From assembly GCF_000803215.1 (NCBI RefSeq), contig NZ_JSXC01000033.1:124001-188000 (forward strand): a DNA stretch of 64,000 nt. The letters are read 5' to 3'. Of this stretch, positions 46,529 to 54,777 are shown piece after piece. The notes beneath the pieces are model-generated. The model saw nothing but the letters and a program-made list of their open reading frames with translations. It did not search any database and had not been told where the DNA came from. The position numbers and the translations under genes are program-made. This DNA is from Pectobacterium fontis. Lineage in GTDB: Bacteria; Pseudomonadota; Gammaproteobacteria; Enterobacterales; Enterobacteriaceae. Every line of letters starts with the position of its first letter. Positions within the stretch are counted from its first letter, which is position 1.

Positions 46529-48967
46529 GTGTCATATGTTGTGCACACTGGTCAACGCCGATCGTGGCGTTATGCTCTCCTTCTCTTGATTGTTGTCGGC
46601 TGTGATTGTGGTATTGGCTTAGCCCGTGCAGTTACCGTTAGCAAGGAACATGATGGCCTAATCTTTGATACTGAAGTGCTGAATGAACGTGGTGTTGACC
46701 CCCACATTGCAAGGATATTTAGCCATGTACCACGTTTTATGCCCGGCGAGTCCACGGTGGTGTTGATAGTAAATGGTGATAATCGTGGGCGGATGAAAGT
46801 ACGTTTTGATGACAAGGGAACATTATGTGCCGATCGCGCTTTTCAGCGTCAGGCGAGGCTGGTATCACCACCGGGTTATGCAGAGAGTGTCGCCTGTTTT
46901 GACCTGCGTCGAGCCTGGCCCCAAACGGATATACAACCTGAACCGGGTGAGGGTAAGGTTCACCTGATTATCCCACCTGAAGCACTTAATAGGTTAGATA
47001 CCGATGACGGTAATTGGCAGCACGGTGGCGTCGCCGGCATGTTAAATTATTCTGCTCAATACATGAATTCATCTGGTAGGAGTGGGGGCGTTGATTTCGG
47101 TCAAGTCAATACCGAAGCAGGATTTAATGCCGGAGATTGGATTATGCGCAGCCGCCAGACTTTTGCCCGTTTTAATAATCAGAATCGAATTAATCATCAA
47201 TCCGCCTATGCACAGCGTAGTTTTGTCGGTATTAAAAAGGTCTTGCAGCTCGGCCAGATTAACCTCTCTAATTCGCTGTTCGGAACGGGGCAGGTTCAGG
47301 GCTTTCAAATGTTTCCTGAGTCGGCTCTGACATCTGGGCAAGGTGGTGGCGGACTGGTTGAAGGGGTGGCGGATACGCCCTCTGTAGTCGAAGTACGCCA
47401 GTCTGGTGTGTTGGTTTACAGTACAACAATTCCGGCTGGTCCTTTCCGATTGCAGGGCTTTTCTCTGCTGAATACCCGCGTCGATCTGGCTGTTACGCTT
47501 ACTGGCAGTAACGGTCAGGCGCGTCAGTTTACGGTTCCTGCGGCGACATTGTTGGCACGCGCACCTCTGGTTGCTTCTGGTTTGTCATTTGGTGCAGGCC
47601 GCCTTGAGCAACAAAATGGTCAATCTCCCGTGTTGGGAACCATCGCCACGGGCTGGCAGATGACGCCTTTCACAGGCCTTAATGTTGGCATATTAGGGTC
47701 AACGCCCTATCGCGCAGGTGCCCTGAGTCTGGAAACCCAGTTGTTTGATCTGACCCGTCTTAGCCTTCAGAGCACGTTGGCAAAGGATGTCGAGCATGGT
47801 AACACCGGGGCGTTGTTGTCTGCGATGCTTAGCCATAGTTTGACTGAGCGCCTCGGTGTCAGTATCAACGGAAGACAGCAGAGTTCCAAATACCGAGAAC
47901 TGAGTGATGCCCTGCAACGCGACGCTTTGGATAATCCTAATAGCCAAAGCCGCTATCAGTGGGGAAGCGGAATCAATTGGTCGGAAGATTCCCTCGGCAG
48001 CTTTTCATTGTCATGGGCGCGTAGCACTACTTTTGACGCTAACAACAATGACTATCTGCGTGGTAGTTGGAGTCGTCAGTTTGGGCGTGCTTATCTCGGC
48101 GTTAGTCTTGAGCGCAACACCGCGACGCTCAGTGGTCAGAAGGATGAACGCTTATATGTCTCGTTCAGTATTCCGCTGGGTGAGGGACGAAATATCGATA
48201 GTTATCTGTACTCGTCCAAACGTAGTGCCCGTGCAGGTGTTCGCTACAGCGAACGCACCAGTCAGGAGATTGGCTGGAGCATCGCCACCGATCGCAATTT
48301 ACGCAACCACCTCACTTCTGCTAGCGGCAATGTTGATTTTGTAACGCCAGTCAGTCAATTCAGTGCCAGCCTGAGCCATGACAGCGATCGCTATACGAAC
48401 TGGTCTGCGCGCGCCAGCGGTGGTGCAGTGTTACATGAGGGTGGGGCGACGTTCTCTCCTTACCGGGTTGCAGATACCTTTGGTATTGCTCGGGTGGGGA
48501 AAGAATCGGGGGTTCGACTGGATACGCCTGGAGGCCCTGTGTGGACTAACCGCTGGGGGTATGCCGTACTGCCGACACTGAATGGTTACCGCCGTTCGGG
48601 TATTCAAATCGATACTCGTAGTTTGGCTAAAAATATTGATGTCAGCAATGCCTGGCAGGAAGCCGAAATGGCACGGGGCGCTATTGGTCGGGTGGATTTT
48701 GACGTGGTACGCACTCGCCGTGTATTGGTTGACGCCATGATGGCGAACGGTAAACGAATTTTACCTGGTGCCAGCGTATTTGATCATTCGGACCATCTGG
48801 TGACTGTGGTGGGTGATGATGGCTCAGTTTTTGTGCCAGATGCTGCACCCGACATGATATTGGAGGTTCAACGTTCGGGCAGGACGGAGTGTAAAATGAA
48901 GCTTGCTCTGCCGGAAACCGTTGAAACTCCTACCCTCTACGAACATGCAACGGCGGTTTGCCAATAA
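46529..48967 (+). CDS. Outer membrane fimbrial usher protein
   Basis: 812 residues from a GTG at 46529, with AAGGAGGAG just upstream. Signal peptide at the N-terminus, then the N-terminal chaperone-binding domain, a 24-strand barrel with plug (GYAESVACFDLRR region, then VVEVRQSGVLVYSTTIPAGP as the plug-type motif), and C-terminal domains with the conserved DAMMANGKRILPGASVFDH and a Cys pair near the end (RTECKMKL, ATAVCQ). It secretes and assembles subunits in the outer membrane. Confidence 0.9.
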   Translation: MSYVVHTGQRRSWRYALLLLIVVGCDCGIGLARAVTVSKEHDGLIFDTEVLNERGVDPHIARIFSHVPRFMPGESTVVLIVNGDNRGRMKVRFDDKGTLCADRAFQRQARLVSPPGYAESVACFDLRRAWPQTDIQPEPGEGKVHLIIPPEALNRLDTDDGNWQHGGVAGMLNYSAQYMNSSGRSGGVDFGQVNTEAGFNAGDWIMRSRQTFARFNNQNRINHQSAYAQRSFVGIKKVLQLGQINLSNSLFGTGQVQGFQMFPESALTSGQGGGGLVEGVADTPSVVEVRQSGVLVYSTTIPAGPFRLQGFSLLNTRVDLAVTLTGSNGQARQFTVPAATLLARAPLVASGLSFGAGRLEQQNGQSPVLGTIATGWQMTPFTGLNVGILGSTPYRAGALSLETQLFDLTRLSLQSTLAKDVEHGNTGALLSAMLSHSLTERLGVSINGRQQSSKYRELSDALQRDALDNPNSQSRYQWGSGINWSEDSLGSFSLSWARSTTFDANNNDYLRGSWSRQFGRAYLGVSLERNTATLSGQKDERLYVSFSIPLGEGRNIDSYLYSSKRSARAGVRYSERTSQEIGWSIATDRNLRNHLTSASGNVDFVTPVSQFSASLSHDSDRYTNWSARASGGAVLHEGGATFSPYRVADTFGIARVGKESGVRLDTPGGPVWTNRWGYAVLPTLNGYRRSGIQIDTRSLAKNIDVSNAWQEAEMARGAIGRVDFDVVRTRRVLVDAMMANGKRILPGASVFDHSDHLVTVVGDDGSVFVPDAAPDMILEVQRSGRTECKMKLALPETVETPTLYEHATAVCQ

Positions 48968-48977
48968 GGATAATGAT

Positions 48978-49571
48978 ATGAACAGGCTTTTTGGACGGTG
49001 TGGGTTCGCGCTGTTGTTAGGGGTCACCTTTGCCAGTGCTGCTGATGTTATTGCACCGTTTGACACGGTGATGCCAGAGCTGATACCCGATACTCGTTGT
49101 AATCTGTCAGTAAGCAATCCAGTGGTTGATTACGGCATTATGTCACGTTGGCAATTGCAAGATCTTGCGAGAGGATCGGTATCTCCCGGTATGCGTTCAC
49201 TGATGTTTAATGCGGTTTGTCCATACACCCGAACGATAAAATTGCTGGTTCAGGGAGAGGGGGGAGAGCGAGGAGATCTACGCTACGGTGAGCACGGTGT
49301 TACCCGCTTGCGCCTGATGGATGTTCAGTTGGATGGTCATGCAGTAGAACTGCGAACGCTGACGTCGACAGGTGAATTAAAAAATGGCGGCAGTCATGCG
49401 ATGATGTTGACTCCAGGAACGCAATTGATACCCGTTCTGGATGGGCGACCTGTCAGAGGTAAGGCCTTGACTGCGCGCCTGGAGATACAACCCATATTGG
49501 CAGAATCAGAGGCTCAGGTCAGTAGTCCTCTACGCAGCGAATCGATGTTGACGTTCTCGTTGATCAATTAG
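48978..49571 (+). CDS. Small fimbrial tip or minor subunit-like exported protein
   Basis: 197 residues from the ATG at 48978 (MNRLFGRCGFALLLGV) with AAGGA upstream. Signal peptide ends near ASA/ADVIAP. The mature protein starts with a Cys (DTRCNLSVSNPVVDYGIMSR) that pairs with CPYTRTIK, and ends SESMLTFSLIN. The PVVDYG segment resembles DUF1120 proteins (TIDYGVIPP), so it may be a distant member. Last gene of the chaperone-usher operon; it follows the usher by 10 bases. Confidence 0.75.
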   Translation: MNRLFGRCGFALLLGVTFASAADVIAPFDTVMPELIPDTRCNLSVSNPVVDYGIMSRWQLQDLARGSVSPGMRSLMFNAVCPYTRTIKLLVQGEGGERGDLRYGEHGVTRLRLMDVQLDGHAVELRTLTSTGELKNGGSHAMMLTPGTQLIPVLDGRPVRGKALTARLEIQPILAESEAQVSSPLRSESMLTFSLIN

Positions 49572-49743
49572 TTTTACGGGCATATTTTGTCGTCCCTCGG
49601 TCGCTTGTCAGAACAAATAAGAGGCTGGGGGAGGGGGAGCCAGCACTCATATGGTTTTTTTATATAAAACGAAAAAATAAAGGAATTTATTGCATTGAGA
49701 AAAATAAATTGCAACTTTTTTAACTATCGCTGGGGTTATTATT

Positions 49744-50664
49744 TTGATCTATAAAAATAAATTAGTAAATGATTGGGTGATTTTTTATACGGTTGTTGAG
49801 TGTGGCAGTTTGTCACTGGCCGCGACAAAACTGAGTACGAGCGTGTCAACGATCAGTAAATCGATTGCCAAAACAGAGTCATTATTGGGTTGCACATTAT
49901 TGCGTAGAAATTCTCGTGGAATTGAAATGACCAATGCAGGGAATTTTACCTATAAAAAAGCGAAATCGATCGTCTCTTCAGTCTATTCTTTACTCTCTGA
50001 AATTGGTGATGATACGGGGAGAATTTGTGGAAAAATTAGATTTTCAGCGCCAAGTGTAATGTGTGAAAATACTGCTAATCAATGGGTTTATGACTATATC
50101 ATTGAGCACGAAGACGTTTGCATTGATTTATTTTCAAGAGAAAGAAGTGATTTATCGGTAAGTTCTCCTGAGTTTGACGATTTAGTGTTAAAAAGTGGAT
50201 TCATTAATAGCCCAGATCTTGTTCATTGTAAATTAACACCGATGCCTCTTGTTATGTGTGCGTCTCCTGATTATTTGAATGAAAATCATAGGGTTGTCAA
50301 TCCTCGCGATCTTGATGACCATAATGTGTTGATGTTAAATCATCCCTCACTAGCGGATTTAACATTCACAAAAGAGGATGAGGGTATTCAACAAGCTATA
50401 AAAATTGACGCGAAATTAATTTCAAATAATGTTACAGCTATAGTCAACCTTGCTTTAGAAGGGAAAGGTATTTGTGTGGCTTCTCCGTATTGGTATATTC
50501 GAAACTATATTGAGTCTGGAGAGCTAAAGTTGATTCTTCCAGACTGGAAAATACCTACGTTAGAGACTTATCTGGTGTGGAGATATAGAGAATATCAATC
50601 CCCTTTGATGATTAGTTTTAGAAAATATATACAGCAGAAATGGGAGGAACTTTCATTTGGCTAG
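49744..50664 (+). CDS. LysR-type transcriptional regulator of the fimbrial block
   Basis: 306 residues from a TTG start at 49744 (MIYKNKLVND) behind a GGGG sequence. N-terminal HTH VVECGSLSLAATKLSTSVST and ISKSIAKTESLLGCTLLRR, then a LysR substrate-binding domain. The gene is much more A/T-rich than the core genes, like its surroundings. Position next to the chaperone-usher genes suggests it controls them; no target site could be assigned. Confidence 0.85.
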   Translation: MIYKNKLVNDWVIFYTVVECGSLSLAATKLSTSVSTISKSIAKTESLLGCTLLRRNSRGIEMTNAGNFTYKKAKSIVSSVYSLLSEIGDDTGRICGKIRFSAPSVMCENTANQWVYDYIIEHEDVCIDLFSRERSDLSVSSPEFDDLVLKSGFINSPDLVHCKLTPMPLVMCASPDYLNENHRVVNPRDLDDHNVLMLNHPSLADLTFTKEDEGIQQAIKIDAKLISNNVTAIVNLALEGKGICVASPYWYIRNYIESGELKLILPDWKIPTLETYLVWRYREYQSPLMISFRKYIQQKWEELSFG

Positions 50665-50688
50665 TGTAATCAGTAGTCTGATTAATCA

Positions 50689-50716
50689 ACAATACCCTTT
50701 ATTCGGGGTTATTTCT
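50689..50716 (+). terminator. Terminator-like hairpin after the LysR gene
   Basis: AATACCC-tttattc-GGGGTTATTT forms an imperfect stem about 25 bases after the LysR stop. Weak. Confidence 0.4.
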
Positions 50717-50750
50717 AAAAGTAATGGGCTTTGTTGGCTTATACGAGACG

Positions 50751-50784
50751 CCCTGACGTATTGAAAAAAACCAGTACGTCAGGG
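50751..50784. terminator. Perfect 10-bp hairpin before cpxA (bidirectional)
   Basis: CCCTGACGTA (50751-50760) and TACGTCAGGG (50775-50784) with a 14-base A-rich loop. TAGTTTTAAC follows on the plus strand. It separates the LysR gene and the convergent cpxA. Confidence 0.65.
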
Positions 50785-50807
50785 TAGTTTTAACATGCCT
50801 CGCTGAC

Positions 50808-52178
50808 TTACCGCTGATGCAACGGCAACCAGATGATTAAGCGCAACCCGCCCAGCGGGCTGTCTTCCGCTTTTACCCAGCCTTTGTGCTGCGTAATGGC
50901 GGTTTCCACAATCGCAAGCCCTAAACCGCTGCCGCCGGATTCGCGGTCGCGTGCTTCATCCGTACGGTAGAAGGGACGGAAAATCTGTTCGCGATCTTCC
51001 GGGCTAACGCCGGGGCCATCGTCATCGACTTTGATGGTGATACCCTGATTATCTACCGAGAAGGCGACTTCGATGTGGTTGTGAGAATAACGTAGCGCGT
51101 TGCGTACGATATTTTCCAGCGCGCTGTCGAGCGAAGCTGGGTTGCCAAAGAGCGTCCACGGCCCCGGCGGGTAGGGCACTTCCAGCGTTTTCCCCATCTG
51201 CTCGGCTTCAAACGCGGCATCGTCCAGCACATCGCCCCATAGCTCATCGGCATGCAGGAATTCACGGGTCAGCTCGTTCTTGTGCTGATTGCGTGACAGC
51301 ACCAGCAGGTCGTTAATCATGCTGTCAAGCCGCTGCGTTTCCGTTTCGATGCGGTTCAGTTCGTTGCCTTCGCCCTGACGTCGGCGCAGCAGTGCTGTCG
51401 CCAGTTGCAAGCGCGTCAGCGGCGTGCGCAGCTCATGGGAGATATCCGACAGCAGGCGTTGCTGTGCTGTGACCATCCGTTCCAGTGCGCTGACCATCTG
51501 GTTAAAACTGACGCCCGTCGCCTGAAATTCCTGCGGGCCGGATTCCAGTTCCGGGTGCTGGCGTAAGTTGCCTTTGGCGACTTCGTCGGCAGCATGTTTA
51601 AGCTTACGTGCAGGTTTTGCCAGACTCCAGGCGAGCCAGAGCAGCAGCGGTGAACTGATCAGCATGGTAAAGATCAGCAGCAGTAAAGGACGGTCAAACA
51701 GCAGGCTAATGAAATCCGACTGTGGACTACTGGCAGGGCGAATCAGGTAAAGCTGATAGTTGTCATCGCCATCGCGGATCGCAAAGGGACCGAGCAGCTC
51801 AATGCGGCCGTAATTTTTCTTTTGCGGGTGATCGGCGTTATCCGACAATCCGATAAAATTACGCACGATCGGGGTTTCATGTTTCTCTGCGCCCAAAATG
51901 CGACCTTCGCTGGTGACCAGAAACAGACGTTGCCCCGGCGGAGCCCATTTCTCCAACACCCAGAACAGCCGTAGCCACCAGCGCAGATCGTTGGCAGGCG
52001 TGTTGGCAAGGTCGACTTCAATGTGTTGTTCCAACATGATGCCCTGCCGCTGCTCGTTTTCCAGCAAGGCAGTAAGCTGGCGCGAATCCAGCTTGGGCAC
52101 CATTAGAACCAGCATGAGCACCAGCGCCAGCGTTAGCCAAAAAATGGCAAAGATACGAGCGGTCAAACTATTGATCAT
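50808..52178 (-). CDS. cpxA: Envelope stress sensor histidine kinase CpxA
   Basis: 456 residues, E. coli length 457. N-terminal membrane segment (TARIFAIFWLTLALVLMLVL), periplasmic sensor domain of about 135 residues, second membrane segment (LLLLIFTMLISSPLLLWLAW), HAMP, HisKA box LSDISHELRTPLTRLQLATA (phospho-His), and HATPase boxes KVDDDGPGVSPEDREQIFRP and SGGSGLGLAIV. Senses misfolded envelope proteins; inhibited by CpxP. Overlaps cpxR by 4 bases. Confidence 0.97.
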   Translation of the reverse strand: MINSLTARIFAIFWLTLALVLMLVLMVPKLDSRQLTALLENEQRQGIMLEQHIEVDLANTPANDLRWWLRLFWVLEKWAPPGQRLFLVTSEGRILGAEKHETPIVRNFIGLSDNADHPQKKNYGRIELLGPFAIRDGDDNYQLYLIRPASSPQSDFISLLFDRPLLLLIFTMLISSPLLLWLAWSLAKPARKLKHAADEVAKGNLRQHPELESGPQEFQATGVSFNQMVSALERMVTAQQRLLSDISHELRTPLTRLQLATALLRRRQGEGNELNRIETETQRLDSMINDLLVLSRNQHKNELTREFLHADELWGDVLDDAAFEAEQMGKTLEVPYPPGPWTLFGNPASLDSALENIVRNALRYSHNHIEVAFSVDNQGITIKVDDDGPGVSPEDREQIFRPFYRTDEARDRESGGSGLGLAIVETAITQHKGWVKAEDSPLGGLRLIIWLPLHQR

Positions 52179-52873
52179 GCAGCCGATACCATCAAATAGC
52201 CGCGTCCACGCAGTGTTTTAAACCAGGGCAAACCGTCTTTGCGCTCTGGCAATTTACGCCGCAGGTTTGAGATATGCATATCGATCGCACGGTCAAATGG
52301 TGTCAGCCGTTTTCCCAGCACTTCCTGACTTAAATGCTCGCGGGACACCACCTGTCCCAGCCGCTGTGCCAGCAGATAGAGCAGTGTGAACTCGGTGCCT
52401 GTCAGATCCAGTACGATATTGTCAAAGCTGGCTTCCTGTCGGCCAGGGCTGAGGCGCAGGCCATCCACTTCCAACGTTGGGGCGCTGTTATCACCCGTCT
52501 GCTGTTGATCGGTCCAATGAGAACGGCGGAGGATCGCACGAATCCGCGCGACCAGTTCCCTGTCGTTAAAAGGCTTGGGCAGATAATCATCGGCCCCCAG
52601 TTCCAGACCCAGAACGCGATCCAATTCGCTGCCGCGGGCGGTCAGCATAATGACCGGTGTTTGGTGCTGCTGTCGTAGTTCTTTTAAGGTATCGATGCCG
52701 TTTTTCTTCGGCATCATTACGTCCAGTAATAACAGATCAATCGTGTTATCTAATAGCTGTAACGCTTGCTCGCCATCGTAGGCGACAACGACGTTAAACC
52801 CTTCCATTTCGAGCAACTCTTTCAATAAAGCCGTCAGCTCTCTATCGTCATCAACCAGCAGAATTTTATTCAT
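52175..52873 (-). CDS. cpxR: Response regulator CpxR
   Basis: 232 residues from the ATG complemented at 52871-52873 (MNKILLVDDDRELTA), the same length as E. coli CpxR. Receiver domain with acidic pocket (VDDD) and phospho-Asp in LLLLDVMMPKKNG, Lys in DYLPKPFNDREL; C-terminal winged helix (OmpR type) with GTEFTLLYLLAQ and the wing VSREHLSQEVLG. Divergent from cpxP and shares its control region. Confidence 0.98.
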   Translation of the reverse strand: MNKILLVDDDRELTALLKELLEMEGFNVVVAYDGEQALQLLDNTIDLLLLDVMMPKKNGIDTLKELRQQHQTPVIMLTARGSELDRVLGLELGADDYLPKPFNDRELVARIRAILRRSHWTDQQQTGDNSAPTLEVDGLRLSPGRQEASFDNIVLDLTGTEFTLLYLLAQRLGQVVSREHLSQEVLGKRLTPFDRAIDMHISNLRRKLPERKDGLPWFKTLRGRGYLMVSAA

Positions 52874-52927
52874 GTTTTCTCTACCTCCAAGGGCAAAATA
52901 CGACATAGATTAGCGCTATTCCATGAC

Positions 52928-52942
52928 TTTACATAGTTTTAC
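52928..52942. promoter_or_regulatory. CpxR box between cpxR and cpxP
   Basis: TTTAC-atagt-TTTAC on the plus strand, i.e. GTAAA-N5-GTAAA on the minus strand, the exact CpxR consensus. It lies 55 bases upstream of the cpxR start and about 85 before cpxP, so it can serve both divergent genes, as in E. coli. Confidence 0.88.
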
Positions 52943-53025
52943 ACCCTCTGACGCATGTTTGCAGCAAGGTGCGTAGACTCATGTTCATTGATTCACAACG
53001 TACGTACCGCTCTGGAGAGTTATTG

Positions 53026-53535
53026 ATGCAACCGTTCGCAACCTTATCTCTTGCTTCACTGCTGATGTTAGGCTCGTTTACCGCCTTTGCAGCAGGAAAT
53101 GGAGATGCCCCTGTGGGCGGCTGGCATATTGATGATTCCGCCACGAAAGGCGCACCCGGTCAGCAAGGTATGTTCGATGGTGTGAGGCTGACGGAACAAC
53201 AGCGCCAGCAGATGCGTGATTTGATGCACCAGAGTCGTCAGGACAAGCCGGCGTTTAACACCGAAGATGTTAAAGCCATGCACAAGCTGGTGACGGCGGA
53301 AACGTTTAACGAAGCGGCAGTGCGGTCGCAGATAACCCGAATGATGGGTGTGCAGATTGAGCGCCAGATCCAGATGGCTCGCGTGCGCAACCAAATGTAT
53401 AACCTGCTGACGCCAGCGCAGAAAGACATATTAGAGCTAAAGCATGAGCAAAGAATGAAAGAGATGCAGCAACAGATATCGATGTTTAACCAGATGGCCG
53501 CGCCACCACCAGGTACGACAAGTCATCCCGAGTAG
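53026..53535 (+). CDS. cpxP: Periplasmic Cpx inhibitor and chaperone CpxP
   Basis: 169 residues from the ATG at 53026 (MQPFATLSLASLLMLG), preceded by GGAGAG. Signal peptide ends at about TAFA/AGNGD. Two LTxxQ motifs (RLTEQQRQQMRDLM and LLTPAQKDILELK) are the CpxP/Spy hallmark. It binds CpxA and misfolded proteins in the periplasm. Induced by CpxR. Confidence 0.95.
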   Translation: MQPFATLSLASLLMLGSFTAFAAGNGDAPVGGWHIDDSATKGAPGQQGMFDGVRLTEQQRQQMRDLMHQSRQDKPAFNTEDVKAMHKLVTAETFNEAAVRSQITRMMGVQIERQIQMARVRNQMYNLLTPAQKDILELKHEQRMKEMQQQISMFNQMAAPPPGTTSHPE

Positions 53536-53612
53536 TAGTGCGAGTGTAGTAAGTAGTCTGTAGTGAATGTAGTGCAGTCCGAGTAGTAAATGTGTAGTAG
53601 GTACACACCCTG
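53536..53612. repeat. GTAGT-rich tract between the cpxP stop and CpxQ
   Basis: The stretch holds repeated GTAGT/GTAGTA pentamers (about eight copies in 80 bases), such as GTAGTAAGTAGT and CGAGTAGTAAATGTGTAGTA. It would lie in the 3' UTR of the cpxP mRNA directly before the CpxQ sequence. It has no obvious coding role. Confidence 0.6.
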
Positions 53613-53674
53613 TTTTTCCTTGCCATAGACACCATCCCTGTCTTTTTGCCCTCCATGATGGAGGGCTTTTTTTA
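53613..53674 (+). ncRNA. cpxQ: CpxQ small RNA (3' UTR of cpxP)
   Basis: TTTTTCCTTGCCATAGACAC continues with CATCCCTGTC and ends in a terminator. This matches the E. coli CpxQ RNA as remembered, whose 5' end UUUUCCUUGCCAUAGACACC is made by RNase E from the cpxP mRNA. In E. coli CpxQ represses several targets through Hfq and dampens envelope stress. The terminator stem is different in sequence but same in place. No tools were available to fold or align it. Confidence 0.85.
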
Positions 53675-53675
53675 T
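53648..53675 (+). terminator. Terminator of cpxP/CpxQ
   Basis: GCCCTCCATgATGGAGGGC followed by seven T residues. A 9-bp perfect stem with a tiny loop. Confidence 0.9.
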
Positions 53676-53772
53676 GGATTTTTCAGGCATATTACGTGCT
53701 TTGACTTCATGATTTGACTTCATATTAGCGGTGTTTATACTGACTTCAGTAAATGACATCATGGAATCGGTA

Positions 53773-54048
53773 ATGCAGGGAAAAATAGCCAGCCTACGAA
53801 AGAAGCAGCGGGAAACGCTGAGCCAAATTTTCAAAACACCCGTACTTTCAGGTGTCAAATGGTCGAATATTGAGTCACTTGTTACTGCGTTAGGTGGTGA
53901 AATTAAGGAAGGTAGCGGGTCACGAGTGCAATTTTTATTGAACGGGAGTATCGCCCGATTTCATCGTCCTCACCCGTCACCGGATACTGATAAAGGTGCA
54001 CTGGTTAGCCTGCGTGAATGGCTAGAAAGTATAGGAGTAAAACCATGA
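53773..54048 (+). CDS. hicA: HicA-family mRNA interferase toxin
   Basis: About 91 residues from the ATG at 53773 (MQGKIASLRKKQRETL); an in-frame ATG at 53761 is also possible. The C-terminal 58-residue HicA core is KWSNIESLVTALGGEIKEGSGSRVQF with the RFHRPHP segment and the C-terminal EWLESIGVKP. The catalytic His lies in ARFHRPHP. The N-terminal extension QGKIASLRKKQRETLSQIF is longer than E. coli HicA. Overlaps hicB by 4 bases (ATGA). It lies in the interval between cpxP and fieF. Confidence 0.85.
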   Translation: MQGKIASLRKKQRETLSQIFKTPVLSGVKWSNIESLVTALGGEIKEGSGSRVQFLLNGSIARFHRPHPSPDTDKGALVSLREWLESIGVKP

Positions 54049-54407
54049 CGAAAGCACTCAACACACCAAATACGATGGTGGTTTCTGGACAACCAGCCAT
54101 TATCAGCTACGTACCGGAAATTGGTATGTTTCGTGGTAAGTTTATTGGTTTATCTGGCTACTGTGATTTTGTCGCCGACAGTATTAATGGCTTGAGAAGC
54201 GAGGGTGAAATTTCGCTACGCGAATATCTGGAAGACTGTCAGGAAAATGGCATCGAACCTTACGAGCGTGAAGAGAAGGTGAAAACATTCACCCTCCGTT
54301 ATCCTGAATCATTCGGGGAACGACTGACCATTGCGGCCGCTGAACGTCAAATTTCAGTGAATACGTTTATTGTTGAAACGCTTAGCGAACGTATGAAACA
54401 GGATTAA
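54045..54407 (+). CDS. hicB: HicB-family antitoxin with C-terminal ribbon-helix-helix domain
   Basis: 120 residues from the ATG at 54045 (MTKALNTPNTMVVSGQ), with ATAGGAG upstream. N-terminal HicB partial RNase H fold (ISYVPEIGMFRGKFIGLSGY) and a C-terminal ribbon-helix-helix-like segment (ERLTIAAAERQISVNTFIVE) that likely binds the operator. Neutralises HicA and represses the operon. Translationally coupled to hicA. Confidence 0.88.
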   Translation: MTKALNTPNTMVVSGQPAIISYVPEIGMFRGKFIGLSGYCDFVADSINGLRSEGEISLREYLEDCQENGIEPYEREEKVKTFTLRYPESFGERLTIAAAERQISVNTFIVETLSERMKQD

Positions 54408-54777
54408 CGATCTCCTGCTCTAGTGGTTTTATTGCATAAAAACAACAGTGAAAACGTGTATTGCACCGCAACATCTCTTGATACAGCCACTCTTTATCAA
54501 TAGAAACCGGATACAAAGTAGAGCAAGAAAGGCACGAAAAAAGACAGCGTAAGGGCGTGGTAACGCGTAGAATATGAGCACCAAAAATGATGCTCATGAA
54601 TGTTCCCTTACCTGTCTTCAGGCTGGCTGACATCTTCATAAAAGCACGCGGAAACACCCTTGGCCGCTCGCCGATTACACGGCGATGTCATACTTTCCCT
54701 GTACCATGACTTCATCGCGTTAGCCTCTGCTACGACAGGGGGCGCATTCTTTTATTTTAACTTTTGATATCAATACC
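54408..54777. other. hicB-sotB intergenic region
   Basis: About 370 bases. A 6-bp hairpin TCGCCG-attaca-CGGCGA lies at 54668-54685. A minus-strand frame that includes 54408-54600 gives a Cys-rich protein I do not recognise; coding potential is doubtful. The sotB promoter must lie in the right part. Possible remains of an insertion; not resolved. Confidence 0.4.

Noticed and set aside
54382-54657. A minus-strand frame of about 91 codons between hicB and sotB (Cys-rich, MSIIFGAHILRVTTP start)
   Set aside because: It overlaps the hicB end, has no ribosome site that I can see, and no family is recognised. It might be real, but the evidence is too thin to call a gene.
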